Shown: positions 18,408 through 28,716 of the stretch, one piece after another
Numbering within the stretch: position 1 is the stretch's first letter
Layout: each line of letters begins with the position of its first letter
DNA from: Psychrobacter faecalis
GTDB taxonomy: Bacteria; Pseudomonadota; Gammaproteobacteria; Pseudomonadales; Moraxellaceae
Direction of reading: 5' to 3'
Assembly: GCF_016107575.1 (NCBI RefSeq)
Contig: NZ_JABAST010000019.1
Coordinates: 1 to 60,960 of the forward strand
DNA length: 60,960 nucleotides
Notes under the pieces: generated by a model
The model's input: the letters and a program-made list of their open reading frames with translations, nothing else
Database searches by the model: none
What the model was told of the DNA's origin: nothing
Translations under genes and position numbers: made by a program

Positions 18408-19943
18408 ATGGTAAATTTATCGACATTTCAGCAGTATTTAACAGCGGATGCGCCCTTATCGCAACCATTGCCTAAATCGTTTAATAGCGATGAGCAGCAT
18501 TTACGCAAATGGGCGGCGCTGTTGCCTCTGCAGGCAGAGATGCAGCAAATAGAGCAGTTAGAACAAGTGCTCACAGAGCTGCGTACGGCAAATATAGAGG
18601 ATCGCCAGCGCCTAACGCTATTTAATATTGTATTGGATGCGGCCAATCAGCTGATTGCGCTGCTGCGCCAGCATTATATCTATGAAACGCAGGCTTTTAA
18701 CGCTTATCAGCTGGACTATGTAGCACATGTGAAATCGCTGTACTATTTAATGATTATGGGTTACGACGGTGTTATAAAGCGAGAGACTGCTTTTTTAGCA
18801 GATAATCAACCATCACCATCTACCCATCTGTGGCAGCGCTATTTTACCAATGACAAATCTTCGTCAATTACCTTGGCCATTGCGACCTATCAGACGCTGT
18901 TGATGTATCAAAAGTTGCTGTTTGAAGAAGCGCTTTGCTACCAAAAGCCTACAGCGTCTTTATGGTCTAACATCAATCAGCTCTACTATATGGCTTGCCA
19001 ACAGCGGACAGTTGATATTGATGTCAGTGCTTATATCACCACCCACTGTGCGGATACTATCCATCAGCTATATGCTCAGTTATGTTTGCATAGCTTGTTA
19101 AACGTGCGTGCCATGCGCCGAGCCAATATCTTGATGGTACAGCGTTTGCTCTTAGAGTGGAGTGAACACCTTATTATAACGGTAGAGCTGCAGACGGAGA
19201 CAAAGGTGTTCGTCAATTTAAATAGTGACAGCGCACCGACGTATTTGACCGCCCATTGTGCGATTAATCCTTATGATGCCCATCATGATTGTGTATTTAT
19301 CGAGTTAGCACCGCTGGTCGCTTATTTGAAATCGCGTAAGGACAAACTTATCAAGGATGGTCGAGAAGGCGCTGAATATTGCTTGCTTAACACGGTTGCC
19401 ATGACATTAAGCTATCGCTATATCCAGCCTCGCTTGACACTACCCATCAAGCAAAGTGCCAAACAAGAGGCTCACGTCATCACAGGATTCAATGACATTC
19501 ATTACCGCGTCAGTAACCAGCAAAGCTTATCAAGTTTGATTGTCGCCAAAGCGTTACCAGATTATCAGCAACCCCGCTACGATACCTTGCCAAAAAAACA
19601 TGCCACCGATAAAGGGTTAGCGGTAGAGACATTTGACGGTAGATTTAATGGTGGCGCTGTCAATAACGACGATTTGTCCGTTTTTCGTACCTTGCGACTA
19701 TTGCCCAAACCAAAAGAGCCAGTAGCAACGGCTGAGCATATGGCGTGCAAAAACGTTCATTCATTTTTTGGCCCTGAGGCATCAATAAAAAGCAGAGAGA
19801 CAAATGATACCCTCGAAAAAGACTATGACCCTAAAGCGATAAAAGATATAGCAAGGATTGCTAATAATGACCTGCTAGATTCTATTGAACCGCCATCACT
19901 GCGTATTATGAGTCTGTTCTTATTATGTCGCCCTCATCAATAG
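18408..19943 (+). CDS. Unrecognised helical protein, possibly C-terminally altered
   Basis: A 511-residue cytoplasmic protein I do not recognise with confidence. The first about 250 residues look all-helical (LRKWAALLPLQAEMQQIEQLEQVLTELRTANIEDRQRLTLFNIVLDAANQLI). The middle contains a mixed region (FVNLNSDSAPTYLTAHC...CVFIELAPLVAYLKS), and the last about 100 residues are low in structure and Lys/Asp-rich. No signal peptide or membrane segment is visible. It runs directly into a FimX-like remnant in another frame, overlapping it by 19 bp, so its C-terminus may be an artefact of the same rearrangement. A role linked to type IV pili or c-di-GMP signalling is only suggested by that neighbour. Confidence 0.6.
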   Translation: MVNLSTFQQYLTADAPLSQPLPKSFNSDEQHLRKWAALLPLQAEMQQIEQLEQVLTELRTANIEDRQRLTLFNIVLDAANQLIALLRQHYIYETQAFNAYQLDYVAHVKSLYYLMIMGYDGVIKRETAFLADNQPSPSTHLWQRYFTNDKSSSITLAIATYQTLLMYQKLLFEEALCYQKPTASLWSNINQLYYMACQQRTVDIDVSAYITTHCADTIHQLYAQLCLHSLLNVRAMRRANILMVQRLLLEWSEHLIITVELQTETKVFVNLNSDSAPTYLTAHCAINPYDAHHDCVFIELAPLVAYLKSRKDKLIKDGREGAEYCLLNTVAMTLSYRYIQPRLTLPIKQSAKQEAHVITGFNDIHYRVSNQQSLSSLIVAKALPDYQQPRYDTLPKKHATDKGLAVETFDGRFNGGAVNNDDLSVFRTLRLLPKPKEPVATAEHMACKNVHSFFGPEASIKSRETNDTLEKDYDPKAIKDIARIANNDLLDSIEPPSLRIMSLFLLCRPHQ

Positions 19944-21034
19944 ATGAGCTAATGACAAATGAGATAGAGGGAAACAGCCATGTGAGTCGCTTTAGCGATA
20001 CCGCTTTTACTATCTTGGTAGAAAATCAAAATACCGCTGCGCTTGAGAAATTGGCTAAGAAAATTGGCTCGACCATTAGTGATATGCTAATTGAAGTGGA
20101 TAAACGGACGACAAGTACGACGGCAAGTATTGCGATCGTAAAAATAGAAAAAAATACGCCTGAGCCAAAAGTGTTGCTCGAACGGGCTCTGGATGCTATC
20201 AATCAAATTATGATTGAAACCTCCAATCATGGTGATAAATACCATTTATATGACGCTAGCGAACATGCCAATAGTGATGATCATGCCCTTGCTGAGTCTT
20301 TAGTCGATGCTATTGCTAATAATCGCTTTGAGTTGTCTTTCCAGCCCATATATGATATCAATCATGATCGCAGTGATTTCTTTGAGGTGTATCTACGCCT
20401 GCCATTAGCCGATGCAAACAATACCGTACTGACCCCTGACCAGTTTATGGCGGTGGCTAAAGCGCACAAGCTCCTTGAAAAAATTGATCGCTGGATACTG
20501 ATTAATGCCTGTAAAAAAATCAATGATGTGCGTAAATCCCATCCAGATGCAAGGTTACTGGTACAACTGACCAATGCGTCGTTGATAGATAAAAAACTAC
20601 CGAGCGTTGCTAGTCAACTCATCAATGCAGTTGGCGGCAGAGCGGGCGCGCTAACCTTGCAGTTTAATGAAAAAGACATTGCTGACCATTTAACCGTGGC
20701 GAAATCTCAATTTACGGCGCTTAACTAAGTAAACTGTCAGCTGGGTATTAATAATTTTGGCTCGTCTGCTAAATCGGTTGAGCTGGCCAATTTTGTGCAG
20801 CCTGATATGGTGCGCTTAGCCCGAAATTATGTCGATAGCCTTGATAACCCAGAGAATTTAGAAACGGTTAAGTCGCTCATCATGCGTACCAATGAAATTA
20901 GCGTTGATGTCTTGATGCCATATATTGAAGATGCGGCGACCATGTCAGTCGCGTGGAGCGTAGGCGCACGCTACTTACAGAGTTATTATTTAGAAGCACC
21001 TAGTAATACCATAAAAGTGGCAAGCGAGAGCTAA
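19925..21034 (+). pseudogene. FimX-like degenerate GGDEF-EAL protein, 5'-truncated with in-frame stop
   Basis: FimX-type proteins are catalytically inactive c-di-GMP receptors that promote type IV pilus assembly. This frame begins inside a GGDEF domain (SHVSRFSDTAFTILVE, where an active enzyme would have R-x-GGDEF), then runs into an EAL-like domain: FELSFQPIYDI, FEVYLRLPL in place of the catalytic EAL, IDRWILINACKKI, LTLQFNEKDIADHL, and after the stop NPENLETVKSL, VEsA-like IEDAATMSVAW, and ARYLQSYYLEAPSNT. These match the FimX EAL domain closely. The N-terminal receiver, PAS and first half of the GGDEF domain are missing. A TAA at 20726-20728 interrupts the frame, which continues in phase to 21034. 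Either the gene is decaying or the stop is a sequencing error. Confidence 0.72.
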
Positions 21035-21194
21035 ATTTGGGTAAATAAACTTCATGTTACATTAGCCCTGTTTAACGGTTAGCAACGATATATACTTCTA
21101 CGCAGCGTTATGTTTGTTTATCCTTTTTACCTTGTATTATGGTGAAGGTAGGCGCATACATAGCCTCTGCTCCTCAATTTAAGATTATTCCACC

Positions 21195-21650
21195 ATGTCT
21201 ATTATCAAAAAATACTCATTAGGCGCTGTATGTGCCGCTATGCTATTGTTCACCGCTTGTGAAAAAACACCGCCTGATTATCGAGATCCGGTCACGCTGC
21301 CGCTTTATACTGAGGGTGATGCCGATAACGGTGCGCTGATATACCAAGACGCATGCGGTCAGTGTCATCAGCTTAACCCTGGGCTCAATAAAAAAGGGCC
21401 GCAGCTGATGAATATTTATGGCGCAAAAGCCGCCGAGCTAGAGGATTATACCTATAGCGAAGGGCTTGCGGCATCAGGTTGGGTATGGGATGCTAAGACG
21501 CTTGATACTTATATCGCTGATGCTGAAAAAGCCATGCCCGATTCAAAAATGCTGTCAGATCCGATGCCAGATAGTAAGGAGCGTGCCGATGTGATTGCCT
21601 ATTTATCAACGCTGCGGGCACCGGTACCAACAGTTGATGAAACAAAATAG
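21195..21650 (+). CDS. Lipoprotein class I cytochrome c
   Basis: A 151-residue periplasmic electron carrier. The N-terminus is a lipoprotein signal with lipobox LFTAC (Cys22 becomes the lipidated residue), so the protein is membrane-tethered. The heme-binding CGQCH lies at about residues 54-58, and the axial Met is probably in the MPDSKM segment near residue 115. The order GALIYQDACGQCHQLNP...KKGPQLMNIYG...YSEGLAASGWVWDAKTLDTYI...DVIAYLSTLR is that of soluble c-type cytochromes of the c2/c550 kind. Its redox partners cannot be told from the neighbourhood. It lies 67 bp before moxR in the same direction. Confidence 0.88.
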   Translation: MSIIKKYSLGAVCAAMLLFTACEKTPPDYRDPVTLPLYTEGDADNGALIYQDACGQCHQLNPGLNKKGPQLMNIYGAKAAELEDYTYSEGLAASGWVWDAKTLDTYIADAEKAMPDSKMLSDPMPDSKERADVIAYLSTLRAPVPTVDETK

Positions 21651-21716
21651 CAGCAACGCTCGATTGAGAAATACCTAACAGAGAGGTGTTCTTTTTTAAA
21701 CCTATTTCATTAAAAA

Positions 21717-22694
21717 ATGAGCCAAGAATCGATAATGAACCAAGCCACCAATGACTATCGCCATAATCAGCAAAAAATTGCTCAGCTAATGGCGCAATTA
21801 AATCAAATAGTGCTAGATAAACCCGAGGTGGTTAAACTGGCGCTCAGTGGTATTTTGGCAGGCGGGCACTTGTTGTTGCAAGATCTGCCAGGTATGGGTA
21901 AAACGACGTTGGCGCAAGGCTTGGCGCAATTGCTCGGGTTAAGCTTTAGCCGCGTGCAATTTACCAATGATATGCTGCCAGCAGATATCTTGGGTATGAG
22001 TATTTTTGATCAAAGTCAGCAGCAATTCGAGTTTCGTCCCGGCCCTATCTTTACGCAGCTGTTACTCGCCGACGAGATCAATCGCTCTAGCCCTAAGACA
22101 CAAAGCGCGTTATTAGAAGCGATGGAGGAGCGGCAAGTGACACAAGATGGGCAAACCTATCTATTGCCGCAGCCATTTTTTGTCATAGCCACCCAAAACC
22201 CATTGCAGCAAGCGGGCGTCTATCCGCTGCCTGAATCGCAGCTAGATCGTTTTTTATTGTGTTTGTCGCTTGGTTATCCATCGCCTGCCGCTGAGCGCGA
22301 GCTGTTAAAGGGACAAAATCGTCGTGAGCTATTAAAAAAGCTGCCCGCAGTGCTTGATACGCAGGCTGTATTATTAGCGCAGCAAGGGGTCAAGCAAATA
22401 TATGTCGCCGATGTGGTGTTGGATTATCTGCAAAGACTGGTCGCAAAAACGCGTGCAAGCTTTGATTATCATGGTTTATCACCGCGTGGTGTGCTATCAC
22501 TACAGCGTGCGGCGCAAGCATATGCTTATGTATCGGGACATATGGAGGTGACGCCTGAAGATATTCAAGCGGTGTTTGCGGCGGTCACTGACCATCGACT
22601 TGGCCAGCGTTTCGTGCCTGCGCATGTGACGGGAGGACAAGCGACACAAACCATCGCCCAACGCATTTTGGCAGATGTGGCTGACGTTGTTTAA
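21717..22694 (+). CDS. MoxR family AAA+ ATPase
   Basis: MoxR ATPases act as chaperone-like remodelling factors, usually for partners encoded beside them. The 325-residue protein has Walker A DLPGMGKTT (about residues 59-67), Walker B LLLADEINRSSPKTQSALLEAMEERQVT, sensor-1 FFVIATQNPLQQAGVYPLPESQLDRF, and a C-terminal lid domain with SPRGVLSLQRAAQAYA. Translation may start at 21717 or at the internal ATG 15 nt later; neither has a strong Shine-Dalgarno. The order moxR-DUF58-transglutaminase is a conserved trio, also seen around tgpA in Pseudomonas aeruginosa, and the genes are closely spaced here (35 bp, then overlap). Confidence 0.92.
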   Translation: MSQESIMNQATNDYRHNQQKIAQLMAQLNQIVLDKPEVVKLALSGILAGGHLLLQDLPGMGKTTLAQGLAQLLGLSFSRVQFTNDMLPADILGMSIFDQSQQQFEFRPGPIFTQLLLADEINRSSPKTQSALLEAMEERQVTQDGQTYLLPQPFFVIATQNPLQQAGVYPLPESQLDRFLLCLSLGYPSPAAERELLKGQNRRELLKKLPAVLDTQAVLLAQQGVKQIYVADVVLDYLQRLVAKTRASFDYHGLSPRGVLSLQRAAQAYAYVSGHMEVTPEDIQAVFAAVTDHRLGQRFVPAHVTGGQATQTIAQRILADVADVV

Positions 22695-22729
22695 TTGTTT
22701 GCATCTTTTATGGTAAGGATAGGGTAGTC

Positions 22730-23818
22730 ATGAGCATATTGCCAAAAGCCTTAACCGTACCAGCTCGCTCAGTGTTAAGCCGTTGGTTTGCCTCGCGTGC
22801 GCCCAAAAGTGATAGTGCGACGCTGAATTTGCGTAACGTCTATATCTTTTTTAGCCGTGAAGGGTTGCTGTTTGCCGTTTTATTAATCATCACCTTTATC
22901 GCTGGTATCAACTATGGTAATAACTTGGTATTGGGGCTGTGCTTTTATCTCATCAGCGTCTGGCTCATTAGCTTTCATGTAACCTTCGCCCATATCTCGG
23001 GTCTGCAAGTCCGTCTGCTTGATATCACCATGGCAGAAGCCGGCGCGCCTGTTTGGGTCACGTTGCAGCTGCGTAATGACAGCCGCCGACCAAGACGGCA
23101 GTTATTATTTACCTTTGAGCAAATTGTCTCTGCGCAAACTGAGCAAAAGCCTCATAAAAAGGTCGATAGAAAAGCCAATAAAAACAACGATAACCAACAT
23201 GAGATTAATGCTGATAGTCAGCTCTCAGTATTGGTCACGCGCCTACAAGACGAGCAAATCATTCGTTTGCCGGTGCAGACTTATCGTCGTGGGCAGTTGC
23301 AACTACCAAGATTAAAAATAAAAACCGTTTACCCCTTAGGGATTATGCGCGCATGGTCATATGTCTATTTCGCCCGTAGCGCGTGGGTTTACCCAAAACC
23401 TGAAGTATTTGACTGGCAAGCACAATATGCCATTGCCAGTCCGGAGGATTTGCCGATAGGCGGGCAATATCGCCAAGGTCAAGACGACTTCGAGCGGCTT
23501 GATAACTATATCGAAGGCGAGTCGTTAGCACGCGTTTCTTGGGGTCACGTGGCGCGCGGCGAAGGGATGTTTACCAAGCATTTCGCTGATCCTGTTGGCC
23601 ATGAGCAAACCTTAGACTATGCTGATATGCCAGCGGCGCAGCATGAACAAAAACTGGCGCAAATGGCGTATGGGGTGCTGACATTGGGTGAACTTGGCGT
23701 CCCATTTAATATACGCTTACCGAATGACATGCGTTTTGATCAATCCTCTCATGCACCGATGGGTGAAGGTGAGGCATTTGCACGAGCATGCTTGTTAAGG
23801 TTGGCAAAAGCACCATGA
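22730..23818 (+). CDS. DUF58 domain protein
   Basis: A 362-residue membrane protein with two N-terminal helices (about residues 42-90: GLLFAVLLIITFIAGINYGNNLVLGLCFYLISVWLISFHVTF) and a DUF58 domain in the C-terminal half, seen as YPLGIMRAWSYVYF, VYPKP, then the hallmark DFERLDNYIEGESLARVSWGHVARGEGMFTKHF. Proteins of this family are VWA-like partners of MoxR ATPases; their exact role is not established. The middle holds a Lys/Asn-rich stretch (about 135-160). GGATAGGG-type purines precede the ATG, and the stop codon overlaps the tgpA start as ATGA. Confidence 0.9.
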   Translation: MSILPKALTVPARSVLSRWFASRAPKSDSATLNLRNVYIFFSREGLLFAVLLIITFIAGINYGNNLVLGLCFYLISVWLISFHVTFAHISGLQVRLLDITMAEAGAPVWVTLQLRNDSRRPRRQLLFTFEQIVSAQTEQKPHKKVDRKANKNNDNQHEINADSQLSVLVTRLQDEQIIRLPVQTYRRGQLQLPRLKIKTVYPLGIMRAWSYVYFARSAWVYPKPEVFDWQAQYAIASPEDLPIGGQYRQGQDDFERLDNYIEGESLARVSWGHVARGEGMFTKHFADPVGHEQTLDYADMPAAQHEQKLAQMAYGVLTLGELGVPFNIRLPNDMRFDQSSHAPMGEGEAFARACLLRLAKAP

Positions 23819-26055
23819 CCAACTTTCAAAATTACTCTGCAAATGAGACAGAGATAAATCCTGCGAACTTTGCACAATTGGCTTTGGGTCAACATATCAC
23901 TTCTCACACTGAGCAGGCTAGCGATGCTAAATGGACTCGCAAGCTATTTGCCTTGCCAGCGTATTATTGGGTATTAATTGCGCAAGTTATTGTTATTTTA
24001 CCGCATGCCGCGCACTTGCCGTTATGGCTTATAGGTTTTGCGCTGGTCAGTATCATTGCCCAACTACCGCGTATTAAAGCTAAGTTTAAAAAACTGACGC
24101 ATCTAAAGCGCGTTTATCAAAGCATGCAAATGCTTGGCTTCTTACTTGGGCTTGTGGGCTTATGGGTGACTTATAACACGGCGTTTGGTCTGGATATGGG
24201 TGTGGCATTTTTAGTACTGTGCCTTATCAGTAAGCTGTGGGAATTGTACAAGCGCCGTGATGCCTATGTGGTGCTCAATTTATCTTTGTTTGTCCTTGCT
24301 TCACTGTTTTTGTTGGATCAAGGCATTGTGACAACACTAGAGGTAATCATCGGTGCGGTCATTGTATTGTTGGCGTTTATAGCGCTTAACGATGATGGCA
24401 ATACTCGCGGTGATGGTCGCCTGCGTACTTTGGGTGTGCTGGGTATTGGCGCATTGCCGCTGTTGGTCGTGCTGTTTTTATTCTTTCCGCGCTTGCCGCC
24501 GCTATGGTCAGTACAGCTCTCAGGTCAGCAAGCGTTTACAGGTGTCTCTGACAGTATGTCGCCCGGCGACTTTGCAAATTTGGGCCAGTCGACTGAGCTG
24601 GCTTTTCGGGTAGAGTTTGCAGTTAAGCGCCCGCCACAGCAGCAGCTTTATTGGCGTGGTTTGGTTTTTAGTAATTTTGACGGGGTCACATGGCGTCCCA
24701 GTCCGCAGCAACGAGAATGGCAACCCGCGCCGCAAATGCCAAATTGGATAGCGAATGCCTTAGCGACCGTTCCTGATGAGGTGAAAATTACCCCGAATCG
24801 TTATCAAATTATCTTAGAGCCAACGCAGCAAAACTGGCTATTTGGCCTTGATTATCCTTTTGCTCAGCAGCAAGATATCAGTATTACCTCAAATTTTACC
24901 TTACGAAAAGATCAGCCAGTTACCCAGCAGCTGCGCTACGATGTCTTGCAGTTTGCGCCGATGCGTATCGACCCTGTGCTGTCTGAGGCGTCGCGCCGTC
25001 TCAATCTTGCACTACCAAGTAGCGGTAATCCGCAAGCACGCCTACTGGCGCAGCAGTTATTTGCCCAGTCTGGCTCGGATCCCGTGCGCTATATACAGGC
25101 AATCGAGCGCTGGATAAATCAAACGAACTTTCGCTATACGCTATCACCGCCACGTTTAAATACCAACCGTATTGACGAGTTTTTATTTGACACCAGAGCG
25201 GGGTTTTGTGAGCATTATTCTTCTAGCTTTACTTTTATGCTGCGCGCCGCTGGTATTCCTGCTCGCGTTGTCGCCGGCTATCAAGGCGGAGAGCCTAGTC
25301 GTAACGGTAACGTTTGGGAAGTGCGGCAGATGGACGCGCATGCTTGGACGGAAGTCTGGCTTGACGGTCAAGGCTGGGTACGTGTCGATCCGACAGCTTT
25401 TGTCGCCCCTGAGCGCGTCGAGCAAGGCATGGATGCGTTGACACAGGCGCGAGGAGCAGCAATGTTTGGCGAGGGCGCTGGGGCACAAATCAGCTATCAG
25501 CAGTATCAAATGCTGCAAACCTTACGCCGTCTGTCAGACCAAGCGAGCTACTATTGGCAAAAGGACGTCGTTGGTTACGATCAAGATAAGCAAGCGGATT
25601 CGCTACTGAAATGGTTTAATATTCGCTCAATCATGCAGCAAATCACTTGGTTGGCAGTAAGTGCCATTAGCGTTATGGCAATGCTTGTGTTTGTTATCTG
25701 GCAGCGTCGCCGCAAACGTTGGCACCCAGCAGACCTGCCGCTTGCCCAACTCTCAAAACGCATCGCTAAAGCGGATAAATCGTTAGCGCGTTCAGAGAGT
25801 GAAGGGCAGTTGGCTTGGCTTGCGCGTTTGGCAAGCGCAATCGATGATGACAGTGGTCAAAATAGTAGTAAGCATAATAATGCCAGTAAGCTAACTGCTA
25901 GTGGTGATTCAAAAGTTGTCCAAGTAAAAATTGAGCAGATTCAACAACACTATCGCAAGCTACGCTATGGCCGTTTAAGTACCCTTACAACCAGCGATAG
26001 CGAATATCAAACGGTGCTTAAACAGCTCAAGAAAGAGACAAGTGAATTGTTTTAA
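23815..26055 (+). CDS. tgpA: Transglutaminase-like membrane protein TgpA
   Basis: TgpA-type proteins have several N-terminal membrane helices (here about residues 40-230), a periplasmic transglutaminase-core domain and a C-terminal cytoplasmic tail after a last helix. The catalytic triad is visible: Cys in DTRAGFCEHYSSSFTFMLRAAGIPARVVAGYQGGE, His in VRQMDAHAWTEVWL, and Asp in WVRVDPTAFVAPERVEQG. The last helix is at WLAVSAISVMAMLVFVIW. P. aeruginosa TgpA is essential for viability there, but its substrate is unknown. I place the start at 23815 because it overlaps the DUF58 stop (ATGA coupling); the frame is also open from an ATG at 23788. At 746 residues it is longer than the 668 of P. aeruginosa, mostly in the tail. 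Confidence 0.9.
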   Translation: MTNFQNYSANETEINPANFAQLALGQHITSHTEQASDAKWTRKLFALPAYYWVLIAQVIVILPHAAHLPLWLIGFALVSIIAQLPRIKAKFKKLTHLKRVYQSMQMLGFLLGLVGLWVTYNTAFGLDMGVAFLVLCLISKLWELYKRRDAYVVLNLSLFVLASLFLLDQGIVTTLEVIIGAVIVLLAFIALNDDGNTRGDGRLRTLGVLGIGALPLLVVLFLFFPRLPPLWSVQLSGQQAFTGVSDSMSPGDFANLGQSTELAFRVEFAVKRPPQQQLYWRGLVFSNFDGVTWRPSPQQREWQPAPQMPNWIANALATVPDEVKITPNRYQIILEPTQQNWLFGLDYPFAQQQDISITSNFTLRKDQPVTQQLRYDVLQFAPMRIDPVLSEASRRLNLALPSSGNPQARLLAQQLFAQSGSDPVRYIQAIERWINQTNFRYTLSPPRLNTNRIDEFLFDTRAGFCEHYSSSFTFMLRAAGIPARVVAGYQGGEPSRNGNVWEVRQMDAHAWTEVWLDGQGWVRVDPTAFVAPERVEQGMDALTQARGAAMFGEGAGAQISYQQYQMLQTLRRLSDQASYYWQKDVVGYDQDKQADSLLKWFNIRSIMQQITWLAVSAISVMAMLVFVIWQRRRKRWHPADLPLAQLSKRIAKADKSLARSESEGQLAWLARLASAIDDDSGQNSSKHNNASKLTASGDSKVVQVKIEQIQQHYRKLRYGRLSTLTTSDSEYQTVLKQLKKETSELF

Positions 26056-26122
26056 TGGCTGTTTTTGAAGGTGCTGTTTAGAGCGTGATAAATTTTTAGT
26101 AAAAATAGAGGAGTGCAGGCAT

Positions 26123-26413
26123 ATGGCAATTTACGTGGATTTTATGCAAATAGAATTTAAAGGCTATAAATGGTGCCATATGCTGGCTGATACCTTGCAA
26201 GAGTTGCACGATTTTGCCGCACTGATTGAAGTAGATAAGCGCTTATTTCATCAATACGCCAGCTATCCGCATTATGACGTCACGGTGCAAATGCGTAAAA
26301 CCGCGCTTGAATATGGCGCTATAGCGGCCGATCGTAAGAAAATTATTGAATGTGCAAAAAAGCTAAAAGTAGAGTTAAACGCTCCAATAACACGTGCTAA
26401 GTCGTCAAAATAA
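26123..26413 (+). CDS. DUF4031 domain protein
   Basis: A 96-residue protein matching the DUF4031 pattern: start with IYVDFMQIEFKGYKWCHMLADTLQELHDFAALI, then RLFHQYASYPHYDVTVQMRKTALEYGAIAADRKKI. GAGGAG lies 10 nt before the ATG. The conserved Trp, His and Asp residues have suggested an enzymatic or ligand-binding role, but none is proven. It follows tgpA by 67 bp in the same direction and converges on the LysR gene. Confidence 0.82.
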   Translation: MAIYVDFMQIEFKGYKWCHMLADTLQELHDFAALIEVDKRLFHQYASYPHYDVTVQMRKTALEYGAIAADRKKIIECAKKLKVELNAPITRAKSSK

Positions 26414-26474
26414 GACTTTACTTAACTTACAACAATAAGTAGCCTTAATCCTAAATCGCCACTTTCAAGCTTTA

Positions 26475-27365
26475 TTAAGATAAGCGCTCTGCTAAATAGT
26501 CCACCAGCAATCTGATTTTTGGCGATAAATGACGATTGTGCGGATAAATCGCCCAAATCCCTTCCTCAGGCTCTCTATAGTCATCTAACACGCTAACCAG
26601 TGCACCGGACGCTAAGTGTTTTTGTACATAATAATCAGGTAGCTGCACGATACCCAAGCTTTTTAGTGCCGCATCGACTAGGCTGTGACCGCTGTTATAT
26701 TGCACGCTGCCAGAGACGCGTAAGTTTATTTCCTTATCAGCGTTTTTATCATTTTCTATAAAGTGCCAATAATCCCGCGTACCAAGTAAGCAATTATGTT
26801 GTCTTAAGTCGACTAGAGAATATGGTACGCCGTACTTTTCTAGATAAGCGGGCGCGGCACAGACAAAATTGGTACGATGACTAAGTTTTTTTGCCATCAT
26901 CGTTGAGTCGCTTAATTTGCCAATACGAATCGCCAAATCATAACCACCCTCAATTAAGTCAATTTTTTGATTGCTTAAAAAAGCCGTCACTTCGATATCG
27001 CGGTATTGCACCATAAAATCATTGATAAGGGGCAATAACTGCTGTTCGCCATAGGTGACAGGGGCGGTCAGTTTAATTCTGCCTTGGGGTTTGGTTTGTA
27101 AATTGCTTACGGCTTGTTCGGCCGCATCTAAGCCGTCAAGCACACCGCGGCAATGCTGATAAAATACCCGACCTTCTTCAGTCAGCGATACCTTGCGCGT
27201 CGTACGATAGAGCAATTTAATGTTAAGGCGTTTTTCTAAGGCGCTTATCTGCCGACTGACCTGCGCGGTTGAAATACCCAATTCTTTTGCTGCTCGTGTA
27301 AAGCTTTCGTATTCCGCCACATAGACGAACTCGCTAATGCCATCCCAGCGCATGATTATTACCAT
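26475..27365 (-). CDS. LysR family transcriptional regulator
   Basis: A 296-residue LysR-type regulator. The winged helix-turn-helix is at residues about 8-65 (FVYVAEYESFTRAAKELGISTAQVSRQISALEKRLNIKLLYRTTRKVSLTEEG), followed by a substrate-binding domain (about 95-290) of the AaeR/DhcR-like subgroup with GRIKLTAPVTYGEQ and DLAIRIGKL. It is divergent from the formaldehyde dehydrogenase gene over about 200 bp, the classic arrangement for a LysR protein controlling its neighbour. Translation may start at 27365 or at the next ATG (27353, giving MRWDG); neither has a good Shine-Dalgarno. The inducer is unknown. Confidence 0.9.
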   Translation of the reverse strand: MVIIMRWDGISEFVYVAEYESFTRAAKELGISTAQVSRQISALEKRLNIKLLYRTTRKVSLTEEGRVFYQHCRGVLDGLDAAEQAVSNLQTKPQGRIKLTAPVTYGEQQLLPLINDFMVQYRDIEVTAFLSNQKIDLIEGGYDLAIRIGKLSDSTMMAKKLSHRTNFVCAAPAYLEKYGVPYSLVDLRQHNCLLGTRDYWHFIENDKNADKEINLRVSGSVQYNSGHSLVDAALKSLGIVQLPDYYVQKHLASGALVSVLDDYREPEEGIWAIYPHNRHLSPKIRLLVDYLAERLS

Positions 27366-27476
27366 TGTGTAAAAGATATTTGCAAATATAGCATATTGTT
27401 ATCACAGCAGAAACAACTATAATGGACAGCATAAAATGAATCCTTTACAAACAGCTCAAATATAAACTGCTATAAC

Positions 27477-27505
27477 TAGCGCTTGCCTCTATCAAGTAAG
27501 CGCTA
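27477..27505. promoter_or_regulatory. Inverted repeat upstream of formaldehyde dehydrogenase gene
   Basis: TAGCGCTT and AAGCGCTA form perfect 8-bp arms around a 13-nt centre, about 60 nt before the adhC start codon and in the intergenic region shared with the LysR gene. It could be the LysR site or a leader hairpin; only the symmetry is seen. Confidence 0.4.
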
Positions 27506-27545
27506 TAAGCTAAATTGGTCTGCGGATAATAAACGATAAAATTAA

Positions 27546-28688
<1,143 letters not shown>

Positions 28689-28694
28689 AATGAT

Positions 28695-28716
28695 GCTTAG
28701 ATAGCTAAGCTTTTTT
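28695..28716 (+). terminator. Terminator of formaldehyde dehydrogenase gene
   Basis: GCTTAG, loop ATAG, CTAAGC, then six T, starting 6 nt after the stop codon. It overlaps the end of the DUF2164 frame on the other strand. Confidence 0.75.
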
